Assembly: GCA_027625915.1 (NCBI GenBank)
Contig: JANTQA010000012.1
Span: 13,292,501 to 13,356,500, forward strand
Source: Anaeramoeba flamelloides
Lineage: Eukaryota > Metamonada > Anaeramoebidae
Reading direction: 5' to 3'
Length of the DNA: 64,000 nt
This document shows positions 46,219-58,469 of the stretch, piece after piece. Positions within the stretch are counted from its first letter, which is position 1; each line of letters starts with the position of its first letter. A program made the position numbers and the translations under genes. The notes beneath the pieces are model-generated. The model did no database searches, was not told the origin of the DNA, and saw only the letters and a list, made by a program, of their open reading frames with translations.

Positions 46219-48207
46219 TTATGAAGATTTCTAAAAAAAAAAAAATGTCGACTTCTAAGAAAAACACAAAAAAAGAAAGTTTAAAAAAAAATGAAATACT
46301 CCAGAAGAATTTTGTCATGTTAGGTAAAAAGAAGAAAAAATTGTTAATGTAGGAAGTTTTTTGGTGTCACCATTTTGATTACTTAAATCACTTTAGATTA
46401 AAAGTAATCTCGATTTTTTCAGAAAACAAAGGTGAATAATTTTTCCCATTTTTTTTTACTCTATTTTTTAATAAACTGTTAAATTGATGTCTCAAAATTA
46501 AGTGTACAGATTACGTAACTTGGTTATCAAACTGAGAAAAGATGAGAACTTTTTTTGGGTATTTTTTGAAATGAAACAAGTTGATTTTATAAAAAACGAA
46601 AGAGTGTACGCGTGTGTAAACCACGGCCTTTTTAAAATATAAAATAAATTCTTGTTATTTTACATCAGGTTAAGGAAAATTTTTTTTTCTTACTTTTAAA
46701 TTTTTTTTTATCAATTAAGTTTTAAAAACTTGAAGATCTTTCCAAAAATCAATTTAAATTGTTATCAAAGTAGAAATTAATTCCAAAATCTTTTCTGTGG
46801 GATCTATTATATCACAGTTTAAAAACTATAATAATTTTTTAACAGTTCTTTGGCTGTTTTGCTTATTTTTTGTTTTAAGATAGTTTCCAAAATACAAAGA
46901 ACAAAATTTTCATTCAGATTTCCAAAAAACAGTTTTTTTAAAATCCGAAAATCATTCAATTTCTTAATTCTGTAAAGTAGCTAGAATTATTAATCTTCCT
47001 TTTAGAATTGGGGAACTTTTGTGATTTGATTTTTAAATCTTGTGATTATTATTTTGGAAATCTGATGGAAAATATTGATCTTTTGAATATGCAATCAATA
47101 TTATCAACAATTTTAAGGTCTTTGCTAAAATATTTAATAAGATTTTTAAGGGTTGGATTTTTTTCCGTTAGCTTTTTAATAATTTTTTTTTTAAAAGAAT
47201 GATCTTTCTGACAAAAAATCTGAATTGAAAAAAGTATCCTAAGAAGGAATTCTCTGAACAATCTTAATAATCACAAAGTTTTTTTTTTAAGAAAGCATAA
47301 TAATATAATGGTTTGTTTTTTTCAACAAAACACTTTATTTGAAACAACTAACACAATTAGTATATTGTTTTAGATACGAAGACTTCATTTCTGATCTCTA
47401 ACGAAAGAGGTCTTTCAGGTTTTTTATTTTTTTTTTAAACCTCTTGTGAAATTTAATCGTTTTTTTTTCGATCTCAAAATGATTTTGTTTCAATTAAGTT
47501 TCGCGTTTAGGAAACACAAACATCCGTACAAGCTTCCACATAAGGAGGAACTATCCAAAATTTCTTGTAAAGTTTCTAAAAAAGTTTTATAGTCGAATGA
47601 ATTTGTAATTCAATTGAAAAACAAAAAGATCTTGTTAATCAACTAAACCACCAAGCCTGAGAGCTTTGAAAACTAATAACTCAAAAACTTGTTTGATTAC
47701 GAAACACAATTCCAAATTTACTTTCGATTTTTTTTTAAATACTTTTAGTGTTTGACAAGGAATATCCTTTTTAATAGGAAAAAATATTAATACTTTATTC
47801 AGTATCACCTAATAATAAATCAAACTTATCCGAAAGTTCTGATTTCCAAAAATACAGTAAAAATTTAAAATTTTGTAAAAAAGTTTCCAAAGTAAGTATA
47901 ATTGTAATGACATAAATTGAAATTCCAAAGAGATTACCATGTTGACTTTGGTATTTTTTCAACATTAATAATTACAATTTAGCGAAATTATTCCAGCTTT
48001 TCATGAATGAAGTGTAAAATGTGAGTTATTGCAAATGCCTTTAACTAAATAACACTCGTTGGAACCATAAAATTGTTTTTATAAACAGTTTTCCTGTGAG
48101 AGACAGGTACTTTTATCCCTTATTGAAATTCTTTCCATTTTTATTTCCATTTGCCAAGACAAAAGAAAAGTTGGTTAATTTCTTTTTCACTTGTACATAC
48201 AAAATAG
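46219..48207. other. intergenic, repeats, no firm gene
   Basis: 46860-47000 resembles 51180-51270 (ATTATTAATCTTCCTTTTAG / ATTATTAATTTTCTTTTTAG), so it is an interspersed repeat. A plus-strand frame over 47008-47202 overlaps its end and is not accepted as a gene. Confidence 0.45.
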
Positions 48208-48335
48208 AATGGCAAAAATTTTTATACATAATTTCTTCTCAATATTCTTTTTCAAATAAACACCAAAAAGGAAACCCATTCACGAACCCCTTGGATTATA
48301 AAATATTTGGTACCCCAGAATTTATAAAAAAGTAA
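48208..48335 (+). other. orphan exon candidate
   Basis: After an acceptor (ACAAAATAG), an open frame encodes about 41 residues with good protein character (WQKFLYIISSQYSFSNKHQK, then GNPFTNPLDYKIFGTPEFIK). It reaches either a GTAAAA donor at 48333 or the overlapping TAA. No neighbouring exon or family recognised. Confidence 0.3.
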
Positions 48336-51300
48336 AACCATTTGGTTTTATGATTCTAAAAATTCACTGTTCTTTAAATTGGATATTTACATGGTTTTTA
48401 AAATTTAAATCGAGTAAAAGTTCGTCTTTTTGCAATTTCATTGTTTTTAACATTGTTACCTAAAACCAAATTAAGAATGACAATTTGACACATAACATTT
48501 TAAAAGACAAAGATCTAATGATTTGAATTGGTTTCAAAATGGAAATTCCAATTTTAGGTGGGAAACGAAATACAATCTACGTTGTAAATTGAATAACAGA
48601 TCCAAAAATAGGTATCATATCTTTTAATTTCAAAATGAAGGAAAAGTCTGTATACAAAACAAACTCACTTCTAAAGTAATTTTCTCAACTGGAAATATTG
48701 TTTTTACATTTTGTATCATTTTTGTCATTTAGAATAAGTCCAAAATCTCAACATATTTCGGACTAATTCTCAAAAAATTCTTTTCAATGAAAGAAGAAAA
48801 AAATTTTAAGGTTGGGGAAGGATACTGTTAAAATCATATTAAACTCATCAAAATTTTATCCAAAAGACCCATAAAGAAGTTTAAATAATCTCTAAAAATA
48901 TCATTTCAAAACTCGGATTGTGAAGATATTTGGGGTTTTTAGTTTAAACACAATTCTTTAAATATTTCAGAACTTGAAAAAAAAATTTTCATTTGTGAAT
49001 TGGAAAATAACAATATGAACAAAAGTAGTTTTAAAAAAAGAAAACAACCAAGTATTTTGTCAAAAATAACCAGTATACAAAATATTCTTATGGGGTTAAT
49101 GACACACACTTAAAAGTCGGAAATAAAAGTATCAAGTGCGAGAGTGTAAACTATCTGAGTGATCTATGGTTTAAATATCTCTACAATGTTTATTATTAAA
49201 GTAGTACTATTTTTGGATCTTTACGAATTTAAAAATTCTCACTTGTTTTAGTACAAAACCCCAAACAATTTTTCTAAAAAAACCCTACATCAAAAGACAA
49301 ATTTAAAGATTAGCACTTCAACACTCAGATCCCAGGACTGAAAAATATCATTCTTAAAGTTGTTTTAAAGGTAGATTCGTTGATAAAAAATTCGTTTTTT
49401 TTTTCAATATTATAGAATTAACGAATAGATTCTTTTTACTAATATGCCTTTACAATTCAGGAAAATTAATAAGAAATCAATCATTTTTTTGTCAAAAAAA
49501 ATCATCCCCTTTAGTACACCCGCTGAAGTCATTTAAAGCCTTTGAATGGATATTAGAAGAAATAATTTATTTTGGAAATTTTTTTTCACAAAAATGATAT
49601 TGCTTAATTTTTTCACATTTTCTATTTTTTTTCCATTGTTTTTTTACACGTAATTGTTTTTCCTTTGCTTTTTTATTACAACCACTCTAACTACTTAGTA
49701 AAAACCCGTTCTGGAAATTTTAAAGAATATTCTGATATTTGAATGGCAAAAGGGAAAAATTTTCACTTCCTTTTCAAAGATCTTTTTCAAATAGAGTTTT
49801 TTAATTACAACCCTTTTCTTTGAAAACCCTCTTAATAAAAGCAAAATATGGAAAAGTAATTGAATATTTTTTCACATTTATCATCAAAATAACATGAGTG
49901 AAAAATGTTTTAGCAAAATCATATTGAATTATCTTGATATTTTCATTGATCTTGAATTTTGGATATTTGTTTCAAAATGTGAAAAATTTTCAGTTCATTT
50001 TCATTTCCTTTTTCAAATAGAGATCACAAATACCAACATACTTCATTTGGGGGCTTGATTTCTAAAAGAAAAATATGGAAAATGAAGTGAAAAATGTTTC
50101 ATATTTATTATTCAACAACCAGTAGAAGCTCAAAACGAACATTGTTGTTTTTTCTAAGAGGCTCTCAAGAATTTGAGGTTTCAATTTTTAAGAAAATCTA
50201 TTCCTTTCTTAGATTTACTTCAAATCGATATATCCTATTCTCTGATGTATATTATTCTGTGTGTTTCTTATTTGTGGGAAAATTATTACTTTTTGTATTA
50301 GTATAACTTTTCAAATTGGTAAAATTCTCAACTTTTTCAAAAGAGTCTATTCTATTGAAATATCTTGTCATGAGGCATTTTTAAAACCATTTTTTCTGAT
50401 AGGTTAAGACCCAATAGAGCATACATGGGTAGGTTATAAACCGTTTGGGTAGTTTGGATGATATGTTAGGGCATTTTAATTAAAAATTTTGAAAAAAAAA
50501 CTATACAAATAGGAATTAGAATTTTGTCACTTTTTTAATAGGTAAAAATTTTCCACTAAAGGTAATTGCTAATAAAAAAATCTTTCAGTCAATTGAATAG
50601 CAAATTCAAATTTTTTTTACCAGGTATTGGAATATGAAAAACCAAGTAAAAACCTGATTACAGCAAAACCAAACTTACCTTTCAAAGTTATTTTCCAAAA
50701 TGAATTATTGTTATTAAAATTCTTAATCCATTTTTCTCGTTTTTAAAAAGTTCAAAATTCATATATTTCTGAATTATTTTCAAAAAATTATTTCATTTGA
50801 AACAAGATTGAAATATTATTATTTTCAAAGGGATGTACCAAAATACAAATTAAAAATTAAACCACTAATTTCTAAAATAACACATGATAAAAAATCTACT
50901 TAATTTCAAAAAAAATTATAATAATTATTTTAAAACTTGATAAAAATTATATTATTTTGAAAAAAGAACAGTTCAAATCAATTTTATTTTTTCATTGTTC
51001 AGCAAAAAATCCGAGATAAAGAACCAAACAATTAAATTATAAATTCCCCCAAAATACTTATTTAAAACCTGTAAAAGTCCACTTATAATCTAGAGTAATA
51101 TTTTTTAATTTGAGTTGTATCTAAGAACAAAAAAACACTATTTGTTGAAAAATAAACTGAAAAAAATTTTCAATCTGCTTTCCCAAAAAAAATTATTAAA
51201 TCCTGTAACATTTCAAAAATTTTTTTTCTTAAAAGAAGCTTAAATTATTAATTTTCTTTTTAGAATTGGGTTTCTCCGTTGATGTATTTTAGTCCTTTGG

Positions 51301-52009
51301 TTGTGTTTTTTGAATAGATGAATACCAATTTTGACCCACTTATTATAAAATGAACAGAACTATATAAAAAAAAACCAAACAAACAAATTAAAAATCTCCC
51401 AAATACTGTTTTAAAAGCTAAAAAATTCAATCTAGAAACTAAAAAAATACTTTTTTAATTTGATTCTTTTTAGTCAATAATTAATAAACCAATCTTAATT
51501 TTTCAGTAAGTTATTGACAACCCAAAGATTAAATGTATGAATAGGCTTTATAATTATTTCTAAATTTTTTACATATTTTTAAACAAATAAAATGAATTTA
51601 AATTAATAAGTCTATAATAAAAAATGAATAGTTGTTATCAAATAACTGATTATAATAATTACAGTTCCTTGTTGCACACCCTGAACATTTGAAAACAAAT
51701 ATTGCCCAACTATTTCAATTTCAAGAAATATTTGTGAATAAAATAGATGATCATTTTTTTTTAGATCTTAATTATTCAATATTTAATTTATTTTCATTGT
51801 ACTTATAAAATATGATTACAATTGAATATTACTTTTTTTTCATAGGAAACTCAGAAATTACGAATAGTATGATTTATTCAATAAAAAAATTTTTTCGAGT
51901 TTTTCTTTTTCTATTTAGATCCAAAAATCAAAACAAAAAGTAACAGGATTTTTCCATAGTAAAATTTAAAATTGGGTTGCTGAAATTTTTTAAAAATAAT
52001 AACTCATCC
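48336..52009. other. AT-rich repeat region without recognisable genes
   Basis: Contains diverged ends of MITE family D (49731-49775 and 50085-50122, enclosing about 390 bp) and repeats shared with 41980-42060. A G-richer stretch at 50400-50470 has no reading frame. No splice-bounded exon could be supported. Confidence 0.5.
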
Positions 52010-52127
52010 CCATAAGTTCGTAAATATGGTTGATTTATGGGGTTTAATTGTATCCCTGTGTCAATAATTACTTTATTACCTTTGAAAAAAAAAAAAAAAC
52101 ATAAATAAATTTGGGATACTAGCCCCT
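52010..52127 (+). repeat. repeat ending in a TTAA-element terminus
   Basis: Ends GGGATACTAGCCCC followed by TTAA. Its interior (GGGGTTTAATTGTATCCCTG, ATTACCTTTG) recurs at 61560-61650 in the protease intron. Probably one end of an element related to 24637-25566; the partner end was not found. Confidence 0.5.
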
Positions 52128-52937
52128 TAACTTATGTAGTTTAAACCAGCAAAAAATTTTTAAATATTTATAATGATCATTTGTAAATTTTGCATTTTCT
52201 AAAATTTAAGAATTAAAATACTACTTATCACAAAATAATTATATTGATCCCCCCCCCCTAACAATCCTTAAAAACCATTAAAAATTTTCAATTCGTCAAA
52301 ATAAACAAGAAACTCTCAAAAAATACCAAAAAATTCAGTTTGTCCAATTTTTAAATTTCATAATATACCAATATTTGTTCTTTTTAGGTTAACAACCAAA
52401 AATAATTGATATATAGAATTTTTAATTTTTTGGCCTTCTTTAACAAAAAAAAACTTTATATTGATAATTAAAGTACTTCCTAAAGAAGGAAACTCAGATA
52501 ATGTATCTTTTAGATTTTATGCTAACGATTAAAAGTAAACCTTGGAATAATAAAAAGAGACTATAGTGGAAGTATACAAACGATAGTTTATACAATAAAA
52601 AGCACTTAAACGTTATTCCTTTTATCCGATAATTCTATTGGGAATAAAACCCATTTAAAACTATTTGATATAATCAAAAATAAGAAATTACACAATTATT
52701 TTAGCAAAAATTTTAGAAAAAAACTCATATAAAAACAAAAATTCTTAGAAAAAATACTCAAAAGCACCTTAATCTGGTTAATCAAAATTACGAGATTTAT
52801 TTTTCTTGTCGAGAATTTTTCATCAAAGCTCAAATGGTTAGAAAACTTAAGGTAATAAAGAAAAAATGAAAATAAAAAAATTGAAAATAAAAAATTCCTA
52901 AAATAGTAAAAAAATATACAAATTCGGGTACATAGTG

Positions 52938-53162
52938 CCCCACTTTTCGGAGTCCTGGAATACCAATTTATTAATCACATTTTGTGAAATCTTATTATTA
53001 ATAATCTTTCTATCGGGTTTTTACCCCTCCTGTTTCAGGACGTGGATAATTTTTAATTTGGTCATATGAATGATATAATATTTTTTTACTTTAATGTTTT
53101 AATTATTTTTCTTCTTCTCTTTTTGATTTAGTAAATTTTCTTTTATTACCCCTTTCTCACAA

Positions 53163-53209
<47 letters not shown>

Positions 53210-53213
53210 ATTA
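52938..53213 (+). mobile_element. SINE-like retroposon with AAAT tail
   Basis: About 235 bp starting GTGCCCCACTTTTCGGAGTC and ending TTTCTCACAATAAATAAATA, then about 13 AAAT units (53160-53213). The reversed copy at 24062-24490 has the same start and the same short ATAAATAAAT tail. This copy lacks the hairpin cassette, giving the empty site. No internal promoter or coding region recognised. Confidence 0.6.
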
Positions 53214-55019
53214 AACAATCATTTTCACAATATAAAAATATGAACCAAAAGTTGGATCGGATTTTTTATATCTTATTTAAAAATAATACTTTACAAAAAA
53301 ACCAATTGATTGATTTTTTATTATAAATAGACAATTAATTTTAATGAATTTTCTATGATATTTAAATTATTCAGATATTATTTTAAAAAAAAAAATAGAA
53401 TTTTTTTTTTTACATTTCATAATATTCCTCTTTGTAAATGAATCTGTTCGCAAATTGACAATATAAAAACAAACAGAATATTAAAACTGATCAAATAAAT
53501 ACAATATATATATACATACAAATATCTTTATTGAAATATTTCTAAAAAATTAAAAATAAAAAAACCACTTTTTTTGGAGAAAAAACAATGCACAACAAAT
53601 CCCAATAAAAAATATAGAAAATGCTAATGACATATATAAATGGCTTTTTAAACAATAAAAGATAGCTAAAATTATTCTATTCTTTTTGAAAAATTACCAA
53701 GACTATCACAATTAGGAAAACAATTTTTTTATTGATCAACAAGTTAAAAAATAATCTTTCATTTTTTACTCTAATAGATATCATATAAAATAAGATCAGA
53801 AAACTTTATATCTTTTATTTAAGTAATTTTATTCAGATAAACAACTTCAATTATTATTAAGAACTAATAAACTTATATTAATAATTTTGGGTATTTAAAA
53901 TATTCCTAAAAATACAAGAAAAATTTTGAATCACATAAAAACACATTTTGAAGAACTTAAAAGAAACACTCTTGCCAATATACCCATTTCAACAGTAAAA
54001 TATCAATATTACTCTCAGAAAAATATTTTTTTTTGGATTTTCTACTATATGACCCTCTAGAGAGTTTTAGTTACCTTTTATTTATGCTGAGTAATTGTTG
54101 GTATTTATTAGGGTAGGTGTATGTATCAGGGTGGTTTATATGGGGTATGTTAGGTTTGGTATGGTGTACGTTTGTTAGCTTTGGCCAAACCAGAGTCTTT
54201 TATGGAACGGGGGAGTTAAAACAAGATTTGGCTTGGGTTGTCCGATGTAAGGTATGTGTCAACATTGTAAAGTTAGATATTACTCGGTTATTTTGGATTA
54301 TATTTACGATTACAAAATTATGGGTAATGATGCACAATTAGAAATTTTCTTTACAAAGTTTTTTCTCTCATTTAGTTAATACCATTTTGAAATAATGAGA
54401 AATGTTACAGTCATCCAAAATACCAATCCTTTTCACACAAAATGGGTTGAATACTATTCCCCTAAATTTAATTTTTTTGAGGTTTGCTATTTTTAGAAAA
54501 AAAAATACTTCAACAATAAAATTCCAAATTTACCTTTAGACTTACTCTATTGGTACTGGGTTTTCTTAAAAGTTGTTCAAAATTTTTTTTTTTGTTATTA
54601 AAAAAAATTTCGCATATTTTCAATTTTCGGGTATTTTTGGGAATTTTTGATAGATTTATAAATAAGTATATTTAAATAGTTTTATGAAGGATTAATTGAA
54701 ATAAAATTATTTTATAATAAAATTGCCACTTTTTTTTGAAAATAGATGAGAAAATTCTTTTTCTTGATATTATTTTTTTTCATAAAAAATTATTCACAAA
54801 AAACAAAACCGCCAAATATTAAAAAAATAAAAAAGAAAAACCATTAATATAAAATTGAAAATACAAAAAATATAAACTAATCAAGAAAGAAATAAATAAG
54901 GTAACTTACACTACTGGTAGAAGTATCTATTTTTTTTTTTAATTAAGAAGAATTAACAAAAATACACAACATAAAACCATTCCTTAATCCATTCTTTTAA
55001 AGTAAAAAAAAAAAAAAAA
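53214..55019. other. intergenic with a GC-richer island
   Basis: Mostly plain AT-rich DNA. 54050-54340 stands out: G-rich on the plus strand, with repeated GGT-containing words, and open in one frame for 74 codons (WFIWGMLGLVWCTFVSFGQT...). No start context, splice sites or family resemblance. It could be an RNA gene, a decayed exon or foreign DNA. Confidence 0.4.
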
Positions 55020-55265
55020 ACCTTCACAACTTCTGAAAATTCAATTATTAATCACAGTTTGTGGAAATATTTTTTATTTTTGATAATTTGTTTATCAATA
55101 TTTTACACCTCTCCTTCTGTAAATTTAGTTTTTGGATAATTTTCAATTTGGACATAAAGATCATATTATTCTTATTTTAATATTGAATCATTTTTTCTTC
55201 TTTTTTATTGTTATCGATATTTCTTTATTTACTCCCTATTTTCAATAAATTAAAAATCAAAAACA
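55020..55265 (+). mobile_element. SINE-like retroposon, diverged copy
   Basis: Shares TTATTAATCACAGTTTGTGG, CTCCTTCTGT, GGATAATTTTCAATTTGGAC and a CAATAAATT end with 52938-53213. The 5-prime end is eroded. No hairpin cassette is present between the CTTCTG and GGATAA blocks. It lies just downstream of the protease gene (on the opposite strand). Confidence 0.55.
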
Positions 55266-55445
55266 AAAACAATTATTAACTCTAGAACAATCTAGTAATA
55301 TCACATTAATATATTCATACTATCAAAAAAATAATTAATGAAAATCTTTTGGTAATTGCCATCATAAATAAAATAGACGAAAAATAAAAAATTAAAAAAA
55401 TCATTAAAAAAAAATTGTATTTGATCAAAAAAAATTTATTTGAAT

Positions 55446-58435
55446 TTAAACAATATTTTTAGAAAATTTTAAACCGTATAATGACAAAATAATATTTATT
55501 ACAATTAAACAAGTACCAAATGCCATGAGAAATTTACTAAAAGATTCAGCTTTTGAACTTTTGGTAACCTTCCCAATCAAAGTTTTAATAATATGCCCAC
55601 CATCTGAAAAATAACAAGGCGTGACATTAATAACTATAAGGCCACCGGAAATTGTCAACAAATATGTAATGAAAAGATCTATTAATGATGGAATTTTAAA
55701 AAATAACGGAATTATTTTCCCAATTCCAAATTTATCAACATATTCACCAAATTCGACCAATTGATAAAATTCGGTTAACGATCCAAAATAAATAAATTCT
55801 TTGTTTTCATTTGTTTGAATTTTTAATAAAACTTTACCAGGTTGTTGGGCTTCGAAATAACATTCATTTTGTATTCCTTTAATATTAAAAAAATAATAAA
55901 GGTATAAACATAGACAAAAACAAAAATAAGAATAAGTAATAATGAAAAAGTGCAAAAAAAAAAAAAAAGAAAAATAAAAAATAAAAAACTAAAAACTAAT
56001 AATAATACAAAATAAAAAAACAAAAACAAATAAAATCTAAAAAAATAAACAAAAAATCTCAAAAAATAAACAAAAAATCTAAAAAGATTTCAAAAGTAAA
56101 AAAAAAAAGAAATAAACAAAAAATAAAAAAGATTAAAATTTACCAAGATTATGATTCCTATTACAGTCCCCCTTTGAATAGCAAATTTTACTAGAAAGTA
56201 CTTGAAGTGGAGAAATACATATTCTATTGTGATCATAATTATTGTTATTTAAGTCTCCAAATAATTCAAAGCAATGTATTTTACTTTGATCAATTGAAGG
56301 ATCATTTTTACAACAATACAAACCATTTTTGTCGAGCGATAAATTTATTAAGGTTGAATTAATACAGTACCCCTTTGTCTGTGTTGGATCATCATATTGT
56401 ATTTGGATTTCGCTTAAACAATAAACAAAATCTATTGAATTTTTAATTTTACAAGAATTGATCATTGAAATTGAATCACCCACTTTGAGATCTTCGTTAA
56501 AGGGCGATTGTAAATCATTTGAAATAACAATTATCCCTTGATTTGTGTTATAAAATAATAGCAAAGTTTTTGGAAGAACTAAAATTAAGAAAATTGCAAA
56601 AAAGATAATTAAACAATTATTCCAAACGCCTGCAGAATATACTTTTAATTGTTGAGTTGAAGAAAGTTTTTTAACTTGCTATGATTATTAAATATAATTT
56701 ATTAAAATACAATTTATAATTATTATTGTTATTATTCTGATGATGATGATGATGATTACTATTATTTTACTTCAAATAAGAAAAATTATTTGTTAATTAT
56801 TGATTTATTTCAAACCAAGAACAGTAAGCTATTTCCAAAAAAATAAAGCGTGTCAAAGTTTATTTTAAAATATTTTTTTTCAACTTATGCCAAATTCAAA
56901 ATAATTTTCTAAATATCCTAAATTGTTATTTAGCTTTTTTTAATTGTACAAAATAATTCAACTTGTTTGTTAATAAGACATTACCTTTTTCAAAGATATC
57001 AAAGTTTCTGATCTCATTTTATATGATATTTTTTTTTAGGTTTGTAAATTAATATTTTCTTTTTCATTTTCATCAAAAATATTTTTTCCTAAGCGGTTTT
57101 AATCTTTGATAAAATTTCTCAGAGAAGGAAAAACTCATAACAGTATTTTATTATTTAAAAAATCGATTGTATCTTTACCATACACACACACACACACACA
57201 CATATATATATTGAATTTAGTATCATGTGTTGTAAAAAAAACGTTATTGTTTAAATTTTTTTTTCATTTTTTTGGAAATATTTTGATAAAAATTTTACCA
57301 ATAAAAATAATAGGAACTGATTTAATCAGTAGTGATACCTCTCTTAATTTTATATTACCAATTTATGAATAGAACCACTTTTGTTAGAAAATATTATATG
57401 AAATATAAAAAAAATGCCCAACTTTTTTGGAAATACCTTATATGTTTTGAAATACAGAACATAGACATTCATTCAATCAAAATTAAAATTTCTCGTAATT
57501 TTATATTACCAATTTACAAATAGAACAACTTAAAAAGAAAATATTATTTGAAATATTAAAAAAAAATTCCCCATACTTTTTTGGAATTACCTTATATAGA
57601 ACATTTATTTAGTAATATTGAAAAAGAGAGTAACAATAAATTTAATTTTGACGTTACATAATAAGACACCTTTTACGAAAATTGATAAAGTGAATCGATT
57701 TGAAATATCAATTATTGATATATTTAATAGATTTGTATGACAGATATCCAAACTAGGTAAAGAAATTATTGGGTTAGTAACATTTTATATTTTTTAATTT
57801 TTTTTGATTTAAATTTTTGAAGGATTTTTTATTAAACCATTAATTCAATATAAAATCATTGGCATAATTTTTATAGTAAAGCAACAAAAAAAAAATAAAA
57901 ATACTAATTTAGATTTATTGATGTTGTTGAGGAAACTTTACTTTTTAAAAATCAATTGATTTTTTTTTTTTAAATTGAACTTTTTGCTTTTTTGAATGAC
58001 CAAGGGTTGTTTTTCGATCCAAAAAGTTTTAAAAAATGTGGATGAAAGATAAGAGGAAAAAAGAACTTTCATTTATTTTGTTTTTTATTGGATTTATTCT
58101 TAAGGATTAACTATTAAAAAACACTTTGTCTGTCAAAGAGATAATTTTGAAGTGGCTAAATTTGTGTCACCTAATTCAAAGAGTATCTAAAATAAACACA
58201 GCCATTATAAGTATTTTAAACTTGATTTAGTTTTCTAAAATAAATAATTTTGTTTTTGAACTAATATCACATTAAATCAAATTATTATTTTTAGTGAATG
58301 ATATTATTAATGAATTATTCAGTGGAATAGCTATATTTATTATTATTGGGCACAAGCCAGTAAATTTTTTTTTTTCTTTTTTAGATACTGAAAATATTGT
58401 GGGGAAAGCTAAAATTTTAATTCGATATTTTAAGA

Positions 58436-58469
<34 letters not shown>

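Noticed and set aside
47008-47202. Plus-strand frame with a BACK-domain-like helical pattern
   Set aside because: Its left border lies in a repeat shared with 51.2 kb and the rest is low in complexity; no partner exons.
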